A stretch of DNA of 5,535 nucleotides from Planctomycetota bacterium (GTDB lineage: Bacteria > Planctomycetota > Phycisphaerae > SM23-33). A program made the position numbers and the translations under genes. Positions 1-5,535 of this stretch are shown here, piece after piece. Position 1 is the stretch's first letter; each line of letters begins with the position of its first letter. The notes under the pieces were generated by a model that was not told the DNA's origin, did no database searches, and worked only from the letters and a program-made list of their open reading frames with translations. The stretch lies in NCBI GenBank assembly GCA_003644335.1, contig QNCB01000110.1:1-5535 (forward strand). The letters are read 5' to 3'.

Positions 1-281
1 CGTATTTTGAAGGGCGTAACATTGCGTTCAATCCAATACCAGCCGCTAAAACCGGTGTCCTTCATGCCGGGCTTTCGCGGACACATAATATGCAGACCGC
101 CCTGCCCCTCGGTCATATAGGCATCGCGCGCCTCAACCGCCAACTGTATTTTCGGGCCGGTGCGCCACGGACGAGTGCTCTCACAATCATCCTGCCATAG
201 AATCTCCGCCCCCTGCGCAACCGCACAAAAAAAGCCCCCCAACAAAATGAGTTTCAACATTACCTTGCTTCGCTTTTGCAT
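1..281 (-). CDS. Secreted protein with signal peptide, N-terminal fragment (possible carbohydrate-binding or hydrolase protein)
   Basis: Only the first 93 codons are in the window; the gene continues past position 1. Reading begins at ATG 281, preceded by GGAAG at 288-292 with a 6-base spacing. An ATG seven codons later (260) is in frame, but the upstream start gives a better signal peptide: a basic n-region (MQKRSKVMLK), a hydrophobic core (LILLGGFFCAVA) and a likely signal peptidase I site after the A-V-A at residues 20-22. The Cys at 19 is not in a proper lipobox, so a lipoprotein is unlikely. The mature part starts with ILWQDDCE and W39, and has G-rich and W-rich stretches (residues 57-85). 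This resembles the first strands of jelly-roll domains of secreted carbohydrate-active proteins (the DDFE..W pattern), which is a resemblance only. It lies 70 bp after a glycosidase gene on the same strand, so it probably belongs to the same operon and acts outside the cytoplasm. Family not identified. Confidence 0.8.
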   Translation of the reverse strand, partial: MQKRSKVMLKLILLGGFFCAVAQGAEILWQDDCESTRPWRTGPKIQLAVEARDAYMTEGQGGLHIMCPRKPGMKDTGFSGWYWIERNVTPFKI

Positions 282-287
282 TTTTTA

Positions 288-292
288 CTTCC
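288..292 (-). promoter_or_regulatory. Ribosome binding site deciding the start of the secreted protein
   Basis: GGAAG on the minus strand is 6 bases before ATG 281. It favours that start over the in-frame ATG at 260, which has only a closely placed AAGG before it. Confidence 0.55.
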
Positions 293-325
293 ATACAGGG
301 TGACAACTTCTCAGAATTCCATTCT

Positions 326-350
326 CCCACGGGGCGTTCGGAGCCCCGGG
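326..350 (-). other. GC-rich intergenic hairpin after the glycosidase stop codon
   Basis: CGGGGC (330-335) pairs with GCCCCG (343-348) around a 7-base loop, and CCC at 326-328 can extend pairing to the GGG run across a small bulge. It lies two bases past the TAA of the glycosidase. No U-run follows on either strand, so it is not a standard intrinsic terminator. It may be an mRNA-stabilising or processing hairpin between two operon genes, or a leaky terminator. Confidence 0.45.
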
Positions 351-351
351 A

Positions 352-2331
352 TTATTTTGTTTCTTTCGGGCCGAACTTCTTATCGAGTTCGGCTCCATGT
401 TGGGCCCAGACCTCCCGCAGCATCGCGAAATCCTCTTCGGTGAATTTTTCCTTAGTCGTTTCGATGCCGGTCACATAGTAGAGGGCGGGATTGCCAATCT
501 TAGGCTGATGCGGCATATATTCACGCCAGGCATACAAGCTCGGCATCGGGTGCTGGTCGGTATGAATCGCGCAATCCGGTGCAACAATCTTCGCCATCTT
601 CGCGCGATGATCCATCTGGGGAATAATACTTTTCCGGTCCGTATAAATATCCTGCAACCGAAGCATGTCTGTCACATCATTGAAGTATGGATTGAAGGTG
701 TGCGAGATGATCAGAGCATCGGATTTAGCCTTTTTGGCCTGATCGTGATAGATCCACAGAATACGATGCAGAAGCTCGACACCCCAATGCATCTTGTCGT
801 GCGGCTGAACGGGCTTTGTACCGCGATACTCCGGAACAAAATGGGTGTAATCGAACTCGAACCCGTCGGCATCCAGCCCTTCGGGCGAAAGCAAATAATC
901 GATCTTTTCACGCAGTCGTTTTTCATAATCGGTGTTGAACGGGTCAACGAGCCGCTGCCAGTGCCTCTCCTCTTCGTCAAAAACCGGCGTGATGCGGGTT
1001 TTTCGTTTCTCAAGATTGCAGGCCTCATAGAACACATCTGTATTGATTTCCAGATCGAATGCGTTTTCCTTATCGAAGATCATATGCTCATCAAGCGGCA
1101 CATTCTTCCCCCAGCCAGACTGACAATAATGCCAGGGTGATACCCATAAAATGACTTTGCGACCGGCATCGTGCTGATTTTTGATGAACCCCTTCATGTC
1201 CGGCCAGGCCTCTTCGTCAACGGCCATAGGATCCGCCACGTCGAACCAGCGGTTATCAACAATTAAAATGGTCGGCGCCAGCTCCTTTTCCTCCAGCGTG
1301 GACAGCATTTTTTCATAGACCGGGCGGGTGCAGTGTACATTGCTGTCGCCGGACCAGGAGTGTGACTGGGATTTGAAGTAGTTTTCCCAGTGAACGCAGT
1401 GATAGACCTGCTCGCCCCATCCGCCAAAGATCGGTTCGTGCCACCAGCGCGGGCTATCGCTGCGATCGTTTTCTTTGATGCATTTGGTTTCACGCAGAAA
1501 GGCAATATATTTAGCCAGTGCTTCATATTCATCGCCAGAGTCGGTTTGCTCGAAAACGATCTGCGGGCTTTCCCAGCGACCCTCGATTTGCGTATAGCCA
1601 TCGTAGTTAAGATCCAGGCCGAACCCTTCCCCGCCGTTATACTTATATTGCTGATAATTATTCTCACCCGGTTTTGCCGCAAGGCCCATAGATACCCAGT
1701 TTTTCTTATCTTTGTTGCCCAGGAGATACAAAAACGGCGGAGGCGTTACCAACCAGTCGCCGCCGAGGTAATGACGGTCGCAGTTGACCGCGATACGCGT
1801 GCTTTCGTAATACATGAAACAGCGCTTATCAGACGCATTGATCGCAAACGAATAGACGAGGTCGAAGTTCGGCTTCGAGGAGGTCATGAAATCCTTGACC
1901 GGTCGATGATAGGCCGAGTTTCGGCCTTCCGCAGGAAAATAAGGGTAGTACGCGTCATTCATTCGCGGGTCGTCTTTCAGAAAACCTTCGAAGAAACGGG
2001 CATTATCCAGCGAACCTTCGCCCGAGACCCGATACCCATAAAGAACCTTCTCCTCCAGACAGGTGAAAACATACTCTGTCGTTTCCCACAGCGTTGTTTT
2101 CCCGGTAAAGACAATCTCAATATTGTCCCCCGACTCGTTTACAACGGGCGGATCAAGCGAGATCAATTCATCAATCATCTCATCCCGATCACAGCCCGAA
2201 GCGACAAACAATTCGCCGCCGATACCGGAATCGAACACTAATTCAACATAGTGCTTGCGGTCCGATTTGAATTTCAGTGTGTACGTTTTACCGCGAACGG
2301 TTAGATCTGAGTTGTTTTCTATAATGTCCAT
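352..2331 (-). CDS. Cytoplasmic TIM-barrel glycoside hydrolase, GH31/clan GH-D-like
   Basis: This 659-residue protein lacks a signal peptide or membrane segment, so it should act in the cytoplasm on imported oligosaccharides. Residues 1 to about 290 look like a beta-rich N-terminal domain (W, Y and G rich). A catalytic barrel appears to start near P294-RWWHEP and GGWGEQ. Strand motifs typical of GH31/GH36-type barrels follow: ILIVDNRW (D359 in the position of a substrate-binding Asp), then WPDMKGFI...HDAGRKVILWVSPW, then LDADGFEFDYTH (486-497), where D494 is the likely nucleophile by analogy with DGF-x-x-D motifs. RLQDIYTDR (558-566) could supply the acid/base Asp (D561 or D565). These catalytic assignments are inferred from motif order. 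Start ATG 2331 has a purine-rich leader (AAGGAAAAGAAGAAC). It lies 67 bp after the regulator gene and is probably co-transcribed with it. The substrate cannot be read from the sequence; an alpha-glycosidase is most likely, and sequence similarity looks too weak to name a subfamily. Confidence 0.8.
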   Translation of the reverse strand: MDIIENNSDLTVRGKTYTLKFKSDRKHYVELVFDSGIGGELFVASGCDRDEMIDELISLDPPVVNESGDNIEIVFTGKTTLWETTEYVFTCLEEKVLYGYRVSGEGSLDNARFFEGFLKDDPRMNDAYYPYFPAEGRNSAYHRPVKDFMTSSKPNFDLVYSFAINASDKRCFMYYESTRIAVNCDRHYLGGDWLVTPPPFLYLLGNKDKKNWVSMGLAAKPGENNYQQYKYNGGEGFGLDLNYDGYTQIEGRWESPQIVFEQTDSGDEYEALAKYIAFLRETKCIKENDRSDSPRWWHEPIFGGWGEQVYHCVHWENYFKSQSHSWSGDSNVHCTRPVYEKMLSTLEEKELAPTILIVDNRWFDVADPMAVDEEAWPDMKGFIKNQHDAGRKVILWVSPWHYCQSGWGKNVPLDEHMIFDKENAFDLEINTDVFYEACNLEKRKTRITPVFDEEERHWQRLVDPFNTDYEKRLREKIDYLLSPEGLDADGFEFDYTHFVPEYRGTKPVQPHDKMHWGVELLHRILWIYHDQAKKAKSDALIISHTFNPYFNDVTDMLRLQDIYTDRKSIIPQMDHRAKMAKIVAPDCAIHTDQHPMPSLYAWREYMPHQPKIGNPALYYVTGIETTKEKFTEEDFAMLREVWAQHGAELDKKFGPKETK

Positions 2332-2368
2332 GTTCTTCTTTTCCTTTTTCTTAGCGTTACATTTTTTT

Positions 2369-2385
2369 CACGGTGAATATCCGTG
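2369..2385. promoter_or_regulatory. 17-bp inverted repeat, candidate operator
   Basis: The sequence CACGGTGAATATCCGTG has perfect 5-bp arms (CACGG/CCGTG) around a 7-bp A/T-rich centre. It lies in the 67-bp gap between regulator and glycosidase, about 38 bp before the glycosidase start. The A-run follows the arms on the minus strand, not a T-run, so it is not a terminator for the minus-strand operon. Size and placement suit a LacI/GntR-type operator. No second copy was seen in the regulator's own upstream region, which weakens the case. Confidence 0.4.
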
Positions 2386-2398
2386 CAGTTCATATTTG

Positions 2399-3502
2399 TT
2401 ATTTCGGCGGCGGAACGGTCGTTTCGCCCGGCACAAGGTCACAGGGCTGTTGCAAATGAATCGAATCCTGCCGGCCCGTTTCAATCTCCCGCACAAGAAC
2501 CTCCATCGCTTTTCCGATAATTCGATCCTCGTAGAAATCAACAGCGGTTGGGTTGCTGGAAATCAGGTAGTTCAGCGCGGTGCCAATACAGACCAGAGAT
2601 CGATCCGTCGGAATGCTCATGCCCCTGGCTCTCACCGCCCGGTCAATCCCGGCAGCAACCGCCGGCGGTGCAATCACCGCCGTAACGACCGGACTCTGAT
2701 CAAGGATCTTTTCTCCAACTCTCTCCCCCCATTCTATCAGCCGGGCCGGGCGATGCATAATGGTGTCCTGGGCGATGATCCATGCCTCATCAGCAATCAC
2801 GCCCGTCTCGTTGAGAGCCTTGGAATAGCCGCGATGATGGTCACTTTCAACGCCTGACTCGTTGCCCCGACCAAATCCCGCCAGTGCAATGCGCCGATGC
2901 CCAAGATCGACCAAATGTTTCGTCGCAATATATCCGGCGAGAAAATCATTGCCCGTTACGCAGGGCAGCGGAAGCGACAAATGGTTGGGGTTCACTAATA
3001 CGAAAGGGAAACGCAGATCGCGGAGCCGGAGCAGCGCATCGGCTGTCGACGGGGCGGCGGGCGGAAAGATAATCGCGCCTGAAAGCTCCATATCCGGCAG
3101 TTGGTCGATCAAACCCGCCACATCCTGATAGTCTTCCGTACTCAGCACCGTAAATTTATACCCCTTTTCTTCACAACATGACTGTAATGATCTAGCCATT
3201 CGTGCGAACATCTCGTTCGTATCAACACCCGGCACAACAAGAGCCAGCACCCCCGCTCCCGTCTGCGTTCGTGGAATATCGCTGCTAACAAAGATCCCGC
3301 TCCCGCGGTGGCGGACAATATAGCCTTCCGCATCCAGTTCCTGAATGGCCTGCCGCACCGGGGCAAGACTCACCTTCATCTGCTTTGCCATCTCCCGCAA
3401 ACTCGGCAATTTTTCATTGGGTGAAAGCTTTTTAGTTGCAATTTTATCAACAATATCCTGCTTTAACACCTTGTAAATCGGCTCTGTATTTATTGTTTTC
3501 AC
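2399..3502 (-). CDS. GntR/LacI hybrid transcriptional regulator (winged helix plus sugar-binding sensor domain)
   Basis: This 367-residue protein has two clear parts. Residues 1-74 form a GntR-type winged helix: PIYKVLKQDIVDKI, then LPSLREMAKQMKVSLAPVRQAI as the helix-turn-helix, then LDAEGYIVRHRGSGIFV as the wing. After a short linker, residues 84-362 form a LacI/periplasmic-binding-like sensor: VLALVVPGV, SGAIIFPPA, the family signature VTGNDFLAGYIATKHL..LGHRRIALAGFG (182-211), HHRGYSKAL, and the C-terminal PTAVDFYEDRIIGKAMEVLV. The architecture is that of AraR-type regulators, which bind DNA as dimers and let go or tighten upon sugar binding. The start is GTG 3502, because GAGGT sits 6 bases upstream and the nearby ATG triplets run into stops or other frames. 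It is the first gene of a probable operon with the glycosidase, so it likely controls local sugar-degradation genes and itself. The effector sugar is unknown. Confidence 0.93.
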   Translation of the reverse strand: MKTINTEPIYKVLKQDIVDKIATKKLSPNEKLPSLREMAKQMKVSLAPVRQAIQELDAEGYIVRHRGSGIFVSSDIPRTQTGAGVLALVVPGVDTNEMFARMARSLQSCCEEKGYKFTVLSTEDYQDVAGLIDQLPDMELSGAIIFPPAAPSTADALLRLRDLRFPFVLVNPNHLSLPLPCVTGNDFLAGYIATKHLVDLGHRRIALAGFGRGNESGVESDHHRGYSKALNETGVIADEAWIIAQDTIMHRPARLIEWGERVGEKILDQSPVVTAVIAPPAVAAGIDRAVRARGMSIPTDRSLVCIGTALNYLISSNPTAVDFYEDRIIGKAMEVLVREIETGRQDSIHLQQPCDLVPGETTVPPPK

Positions 3503-3508
3503 CTCATG

Positions 3509-3513
3509 ACCTC
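3509..3513 (-). promoter_or_regulatory. Ribosome binding site supporting the GTG start of the regulator
   Basis: GAGGT on the minus strand lies 6 bases before GTG 3502. The ATG triplets in this leader are followed by an early stop (ATG AGG TCA TGA and ATG AGG TGA), leaving GTG as the start. Confidence 0.65.
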
Positions 3514-3537
3514 ATTGCTTGATCGAATGCAGACAGA

Positions 3538-3574
3538 ATACATACATAATTACAAAAATAGTTTATACACACAT
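3538..3574 (-). repeat. Two near-identical ATGTRTGTAT motifs flanking the start of transcription
   Basis: On the minus strand ATGTGTGTAT (3574-3565) overlaps the -10 region and ATGTATGTAT (3547-3538) lies just downstream of the expected transcription start, 27 bp apart, differing at one base. A direct pair around a promoter could be an autoregulatory binding site. The motif is low in complexity, so chance is possible. Confidence 0.3.
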
Positions 3575-3590
3575 TAGACGGAAAGGTCAA
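3562..3590 (-). promoter_or_regulatory. Sigma-70-type promoter for the regulator operon
   Basis: On the minus strand TTGACC (3590-3585) is followed by a 17-base spacer and TATAAA (3567-3562), each one mismatch from the consensus hexamers. Transcription would begin near 3555, giving a leader of about 50 bases before GTG 3502. The surrounding DNA (3540-3620) is markedly AT-rich compared with the genes. Confidence 0.65.
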
Positions 3591-3629
3591 AGATTATTTT
3601 TGGGATTTTTTGATTACAGGAGTCACTAG

Positions 3630-3956
3630 TTCGGCAAGAGCCTATGGTGTTCGCTCCTGGAATGTTACTATGATGTAAATCACGCCGACCGTTTTGATGA
3701 GCTGTTCGGCAATAGCGATATTGGGCCCAACCCGACACCTTTACGCAACAGCCGTCTGGTTATGCGGTTTGACTTCTCAAAGGTTCCCCTCAAAACGGCT
3801 GTCACGGACTTGCAGCAGGCCTTCGACGATGAATGCCTGAACAGTTTTCGTAATTTTTACAGCGACCATCGTCAATGGTTTGAAAAATTCCCGAAGCCAT
3901 CTTCTGGCGACACTTCTGCTTCGTTGGCGCGTTTTCTTCAAGAGATACGCGAAGTT
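3630..3956 (+). pseudogene. Internal fragment of an AAA-ATPase-like / PD-(D/E)XK nuclease family gene
   Basis: An open frame of about 109 codons, directly after an in-frame TAG at 3627, begins in the middle of the Walker A loop (FGKSLW). It continues with LLECYYDVNHADRFDELF, GPNPTPLRNSRLVMRFDFS (about 3723-3776), then LQQAFDDECLNSFRNFY. This order matches the family usually annotated as AAA-ATPase-like with a C-terminal DUF1703-type nuclease domain, whose members read RPRRFGKSL...LEYYYD...ELFG...NPTP...LRFDFS. The first 35-45 residues are missing, as is everything after about residue 150, including Walker B (LIDEYDNF) and the nuclease part. The frame has no stop inside, but no start or ribosome site. 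The fragment ends where istB sequence starts in another frame. Such genes are common, often multicopy and often decayed. It is on the strand opposite to the flanking genes and is surely non-functional. Confidence 0.75.
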
Positions 3957-4122
3957 AACCGCCTCTGCCATCCTCGACCGCTTCCTGCATCACGCCGAGA
4001 TAATCAATATCACTGGCAAGAGCTATCGCCTGCAAAACCGCCAAACAACAACAGCAGGTGACGAGGAAAAAACGGCAAAACAAAAAAGCACACAAGATGC
4101 TTGCAAAGAAACCGCAGCGTAA
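3952..4122 (+). pseudogene. istB: 3' end of an IS21-family istB (transposition helper ATPase)
   Basis: In this frame the sequence reads KLTASAILDRFLHHAEIINI then TGKSYRLQNR, which is the conserved C-terminal signature of IstB (AILDRLLHHS..INI.G.SYRL). It is followed by a charged, low-complexity tail rich in T, K, Q and A and a TAA at 4120. IstB is the AAA+ helper that IS21 transposases need for target choice. Only about 57 of the usual 240-260 codons remain; the ATPase core, the istA gene and the left end are absent. The upstream frame is open back to 3880 but that part is encoded by the AAA-ATPase-like fragment in another frame, so the join lies near 3945-3960. Confidence 0.8.
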
Positions 4123-4144
4123 GGTATAAAAATCACAGCAAAGG

Positions 4145-4186
4145 TGGCCTGCTTTGAAGCGCCTTTAGCTGGCCTGTTTTGAAGCG
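4145..4186 (+). repeat. IS21-type terminal direct repeats
   Basis: TGGCCTGCTTTGAAGCG (4145-4161) and TGGCCTGTTTTGAAGCG (4170-4186) differ at one base of 17 and repeat with a 25-bp period. These are presumably transposase-binding sites of the IS21 right end, just outside the istB stop and 10 bp from the proposed terminus. Confidence 0.75.
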
Positions 4187-4196
4187 ACCATTGACA

Positions 4197-4287
4197 TGCT
4201 GGTTGATGATAATATGGCGGGGCAAGCTATTCGTCTGTGTATCCTTCTTATTTCCATGCCTTGCGAGCCTCTGCTTTCGGAGTCATT
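4197..4287. other. Intergenic stretch between the IS21 remnant and the hydrolase stop codon
   Basis: This 91-bp piece has no convincing gene, ribosome site or terminator hairpin on either strand. Presumably it is the original downstream flank of the hydrolase gene or part of the disrupted insertion target. The hydrolase transcript has no visible intrinsic terminator here. Confidence 0.4.
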
Positions 4288-5535
4288 TTAATGATGACCG
4301 GATATTCGGGAATATTCCAATTCTAGCATCTGATGACATTGAAGTTTTGGCAGAACAAATTCCACACAGCCCGCCTGTTGAGAAAACTCAAGCTCATCGC
4401 CATCCGGCACACATTTTACGCATTCAACTTTTTCCGGCACCGACAGCGATATCTTTATATCGTAAAGCGGCAGGAGTTCATCAACCACTTCCACGCTGCT
4501 TGTCTTGCCGGCAACCGTTCCTCCGGAAAGTTCCATCGGCCCGCCGCGATTGATCGTGTTGGCATAAAGCAAATGCAGGAGATACCGGTTATGCTCCTGT
4601 TGCTTCATCAGAGTCACTCTGCCGGTTGATGGCAGATTGACTCTGATTGCGGGTTCAACCAGCAATAGATTCAGGGCATTGATTATGTACTCCCTGTAGG
4701 CAACAGCACCTAAGCCGCGATATATTGAAAAAACAGGGTGAGAGAGATAGACGATATTGCCGCACTGTACGCCGGTATCGAATCCGGACGGCTCCGGTCT
4801 TGCCGGTGCGTGCTGATGGCTGCAGAAATGCTCGAACGTTCTGTTAAAATACGGGTCGTAGATCTGGCCAAGAGAGCAGCCTTTTATCGCTTTTATTCTC
4901 TGGCTGGGCAGATACATAACCAACGGGGAATCCACAAAGGAGGGGCGGAGTTCTTTGTTGGGCAAAACATAGTCCGGCCGATACGGGCTTTGGCCGTGAT
5001 ACTCGGCTCCGATGTCGAATACAAATCCGCTCCCGTCGCTGCTCAGGCCGCTGGTTCCCGTTAAAAACAGTTTACCCCCTTTTGAAAGGTATTCATCCAG
5101 TTTGTTTTTGAGCCGATCATTGACTGAAATGTTATCCGGCAGCACCAGCACCTTATATTTTGAGAAATCCATTTCTAGATCGAGAATATCGAAAAGAAAA
5201 TGCCCCTCAAGCAAGATGCGCCCGGCACCTACGTCGGATTCACTATCGTTCCTTGCCCCGGGATTTTCCCTGTTTGCCGCCTCGGAAGAGACGATACCTA
5301 TGTCCGCGATATTTTCGACATCGCGACACCAGGCTTCTTTAGCCTGAACGTCCCGGTAAGCAGAGCCGATCATTTTATAGGTGCTTATATCCATTTCGCC
5401 GGTCGGGTGCAGCTGATCGCCTATACTGCATTTAGCACCGTATGCCAGCATGGCTGCACATTCGTATTGCAAGGCGTTGGGGTGTTTATACCCGCCGAAC
5501 TCGCCCCATGTTGTATGGAACTTCCCCGTCATGCC
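4288..5535 (-). CDS. GHL6/GH151-like hydrolase with GH42-type trimerisation domain, C-terminal part
   Basis: 416 codons (415 residues plus stop) are in the window; the gene runs past the right edge. An ATG at 5532 falls inside a conserved barrel motif (MTGKFHTTWGEFGG), so it is internal and not the start. The visible part begins at the end of a TIM barrel: TWGEFGG, then ALQYECAAMLAYGAKCSIGDQ and LHPTGEMD, which fit the hypothetical glycosyl hydrolase 6 / GH151 family, whose characterised members are alpha-L-fucosidases. Residues about 75-200 (counting from that Met) form a beta-galactosidase-trimerisation or class-I-amidotransferase-like domain: ADIGIVSSEA, GAGRILLEGHFLFDILD, SKYKVLVLPDN, YLSKGGKLFLTG. 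Then FEHFCSHQHAPARPEPSGFDTG and a final beta-sandwich (RVTLMKQQEHNRYLLHLLYA) end at TAA 4288. No signal peptide can be judged. Fucosidase activity is a family-level inference; other glycosidase activities are possible. IS21 debris follows the gene 92 bp downstream. Confidence 0.85.
   Translation of the reverse strand, partial: GMTGKFHTTWGEFGGYKHPNALQYECAAMLAYGAKCSIGDQLHPTGEMDISTYKMIGSAYRDVQAKEAWCRDVENIADIGIVSSEAANRENPGARNDSESDVGAGRILLEGHFLFDILDLEMDFSKYKVLVLPDNISVNDRLKNKLDEYLSKGGKLFLTGTSGLSSDGSGFVFDIGAEYHGQSPYRPDYVLPNKELRPSFVDSPLVMYLPSQRIKAIKGCSLGQIYDPYFNRTFEHFCSHQHAPARPEPSGFDTGVQCGNIVYLSHPVFSIYRGLGAVAYREYIINALNLLLVEPAIRVNLPSTGRVTLMKQQEHNRYLLHLLYANTINRGGPMELSGGTVAGKTSSVEVVDELLPLYDIKISLSVPEKVECVKCVPDGDELEFSQQAGCVEFVLPKLQCHQMLELEYSRISGHH

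Larger units (their letters stand above)
3952..4196 (+). mobile_element. Right-end remnant of an IS21-family insertion sequence
   Basis: The istB tail is followed, after 22 bp, by two 17-bp direct repeats and then ACCATTGACA. IS21-family elements carry several such repeats inside each end and finish in CA, with the outer end on the other side starting TG. The proposed outer boundary is therefore A4196. The left end and its target duplication cannot be found in the window, so the element is a deletion remnant that cannot move by itself. Confidence 0.7.

Noticed and set aside
397..1140. Plus-strand open frame of 247 codons
   Set aside because: It lies wholly inside the glycosidase gene on the other strand, has no recognisable domain and is a shadow of its codon pattern.
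1390..2241. Plus-strand open frame of 283 codons
   Set aside because: Antisense to the glycosidase, no ribosome site or family resemblance; the minus-strand frame has clear catalytic motifs.
2361..2398. Intrinsic terminator between regulator and glycosidase
   Set aside because: The hairpin is followed by A residues rather than T residues on the minus strand, and on the plus strand the T-run lies before the stem, so neither direction fits.
2255..2857. Plus-strand open frame of 200 codons spanning the regulator-glycosidase gap
   Set aside because: Antisense to the well-supported LacI-type sensor domain; the hydrophobic stretch comes from the A/T-rich leader and is not a credible membrane protein.
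3629..3713. Repeated GTTCGGCAA at 3629 and 3705
   Set aside because: Nine bases in two different contexts of the same pseudogene frame; likely chance.
4248..4286. 12-codon minus-strand frame (MTPKAEARKAWK) just after the hydrolase stop
   Set aside because: Too short, no Shine-Dalgarno before it, and nothing known to compare it with.
4196..4291. 31-residue plus-strand frame beginning MLVDDN, as a possible continuation of the AAA-ATPase gene (Walker B LIDEYDN) after the IS end
   Set aside because: Only a few residues resemble Walker B, the following residues do not fit the family, and there is no ribosome site.

Overview
The window looks like a carbohydrate-degrading locus from a mid-GC bacterium, most likely of the Planctomycetota-Verrucomicrobiota-Kiritimatiellota-Lentisphaerota group. 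The clues are a GHL6/GH151-like hydrolase next to a cytosolic TIM-barrel glycosidase, a GntR/LacI hybrid regulator, and a relic of the AAA-ATPase-like/PD-(D/E)XK family that is abundant in such genomes. No rRNA, tRNA or taxon-specific marker is present, so the assignment is an inference.

All intact protein genes are on the minus strand, so read from right to left. (1) 4288-5535 is the C-terminal part of a GH42-trimerisation-domain-like hydrolase (GHL6/GH151 type) whose 5' end lies beyond the window. (2) 3503-4287 holds no intact gene. It has the regulator promoter (about 3562-3590) and then plus-strand debris: an internal piece of an AAA-ATPase-like gene (3630-3956), joined to the 3' end of an IS21-family istB (3952-4122), followed by paired 17-bp repeats and a TTGACA terminus typical of an IS21 right end (to about 4196). 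(3) 2399-3502 is a GntR-type winged helix fused to a LacI-type sugar-sensing domain. (4) 352-2331 is a cytoplasmic TIM-barrel glycoside hydrolase related to GH31 and clan GH-D. (5) 1-281 is the start of a secreted protein with a signal peptide.

The last three genes are close together (67 and 70 bp gaps) and probably form an operon read from the promoter in front of the regulator, in which the regulator senses a sugar and controls itself, the cytosolic glycosidase and the secreted protein. A 17-bp inverted repeat between regulator and glycosidase is a candidate operator. The GHL6/GH151-like gene is on the same strand but separated by the mobile debris, so it may belong to a different transcription unit.

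I found no CRISPR array, RNA gene or clearly new system. The most unusual element is the three-part mobile relic; the least understood gene is the cytosolic glycosidase.
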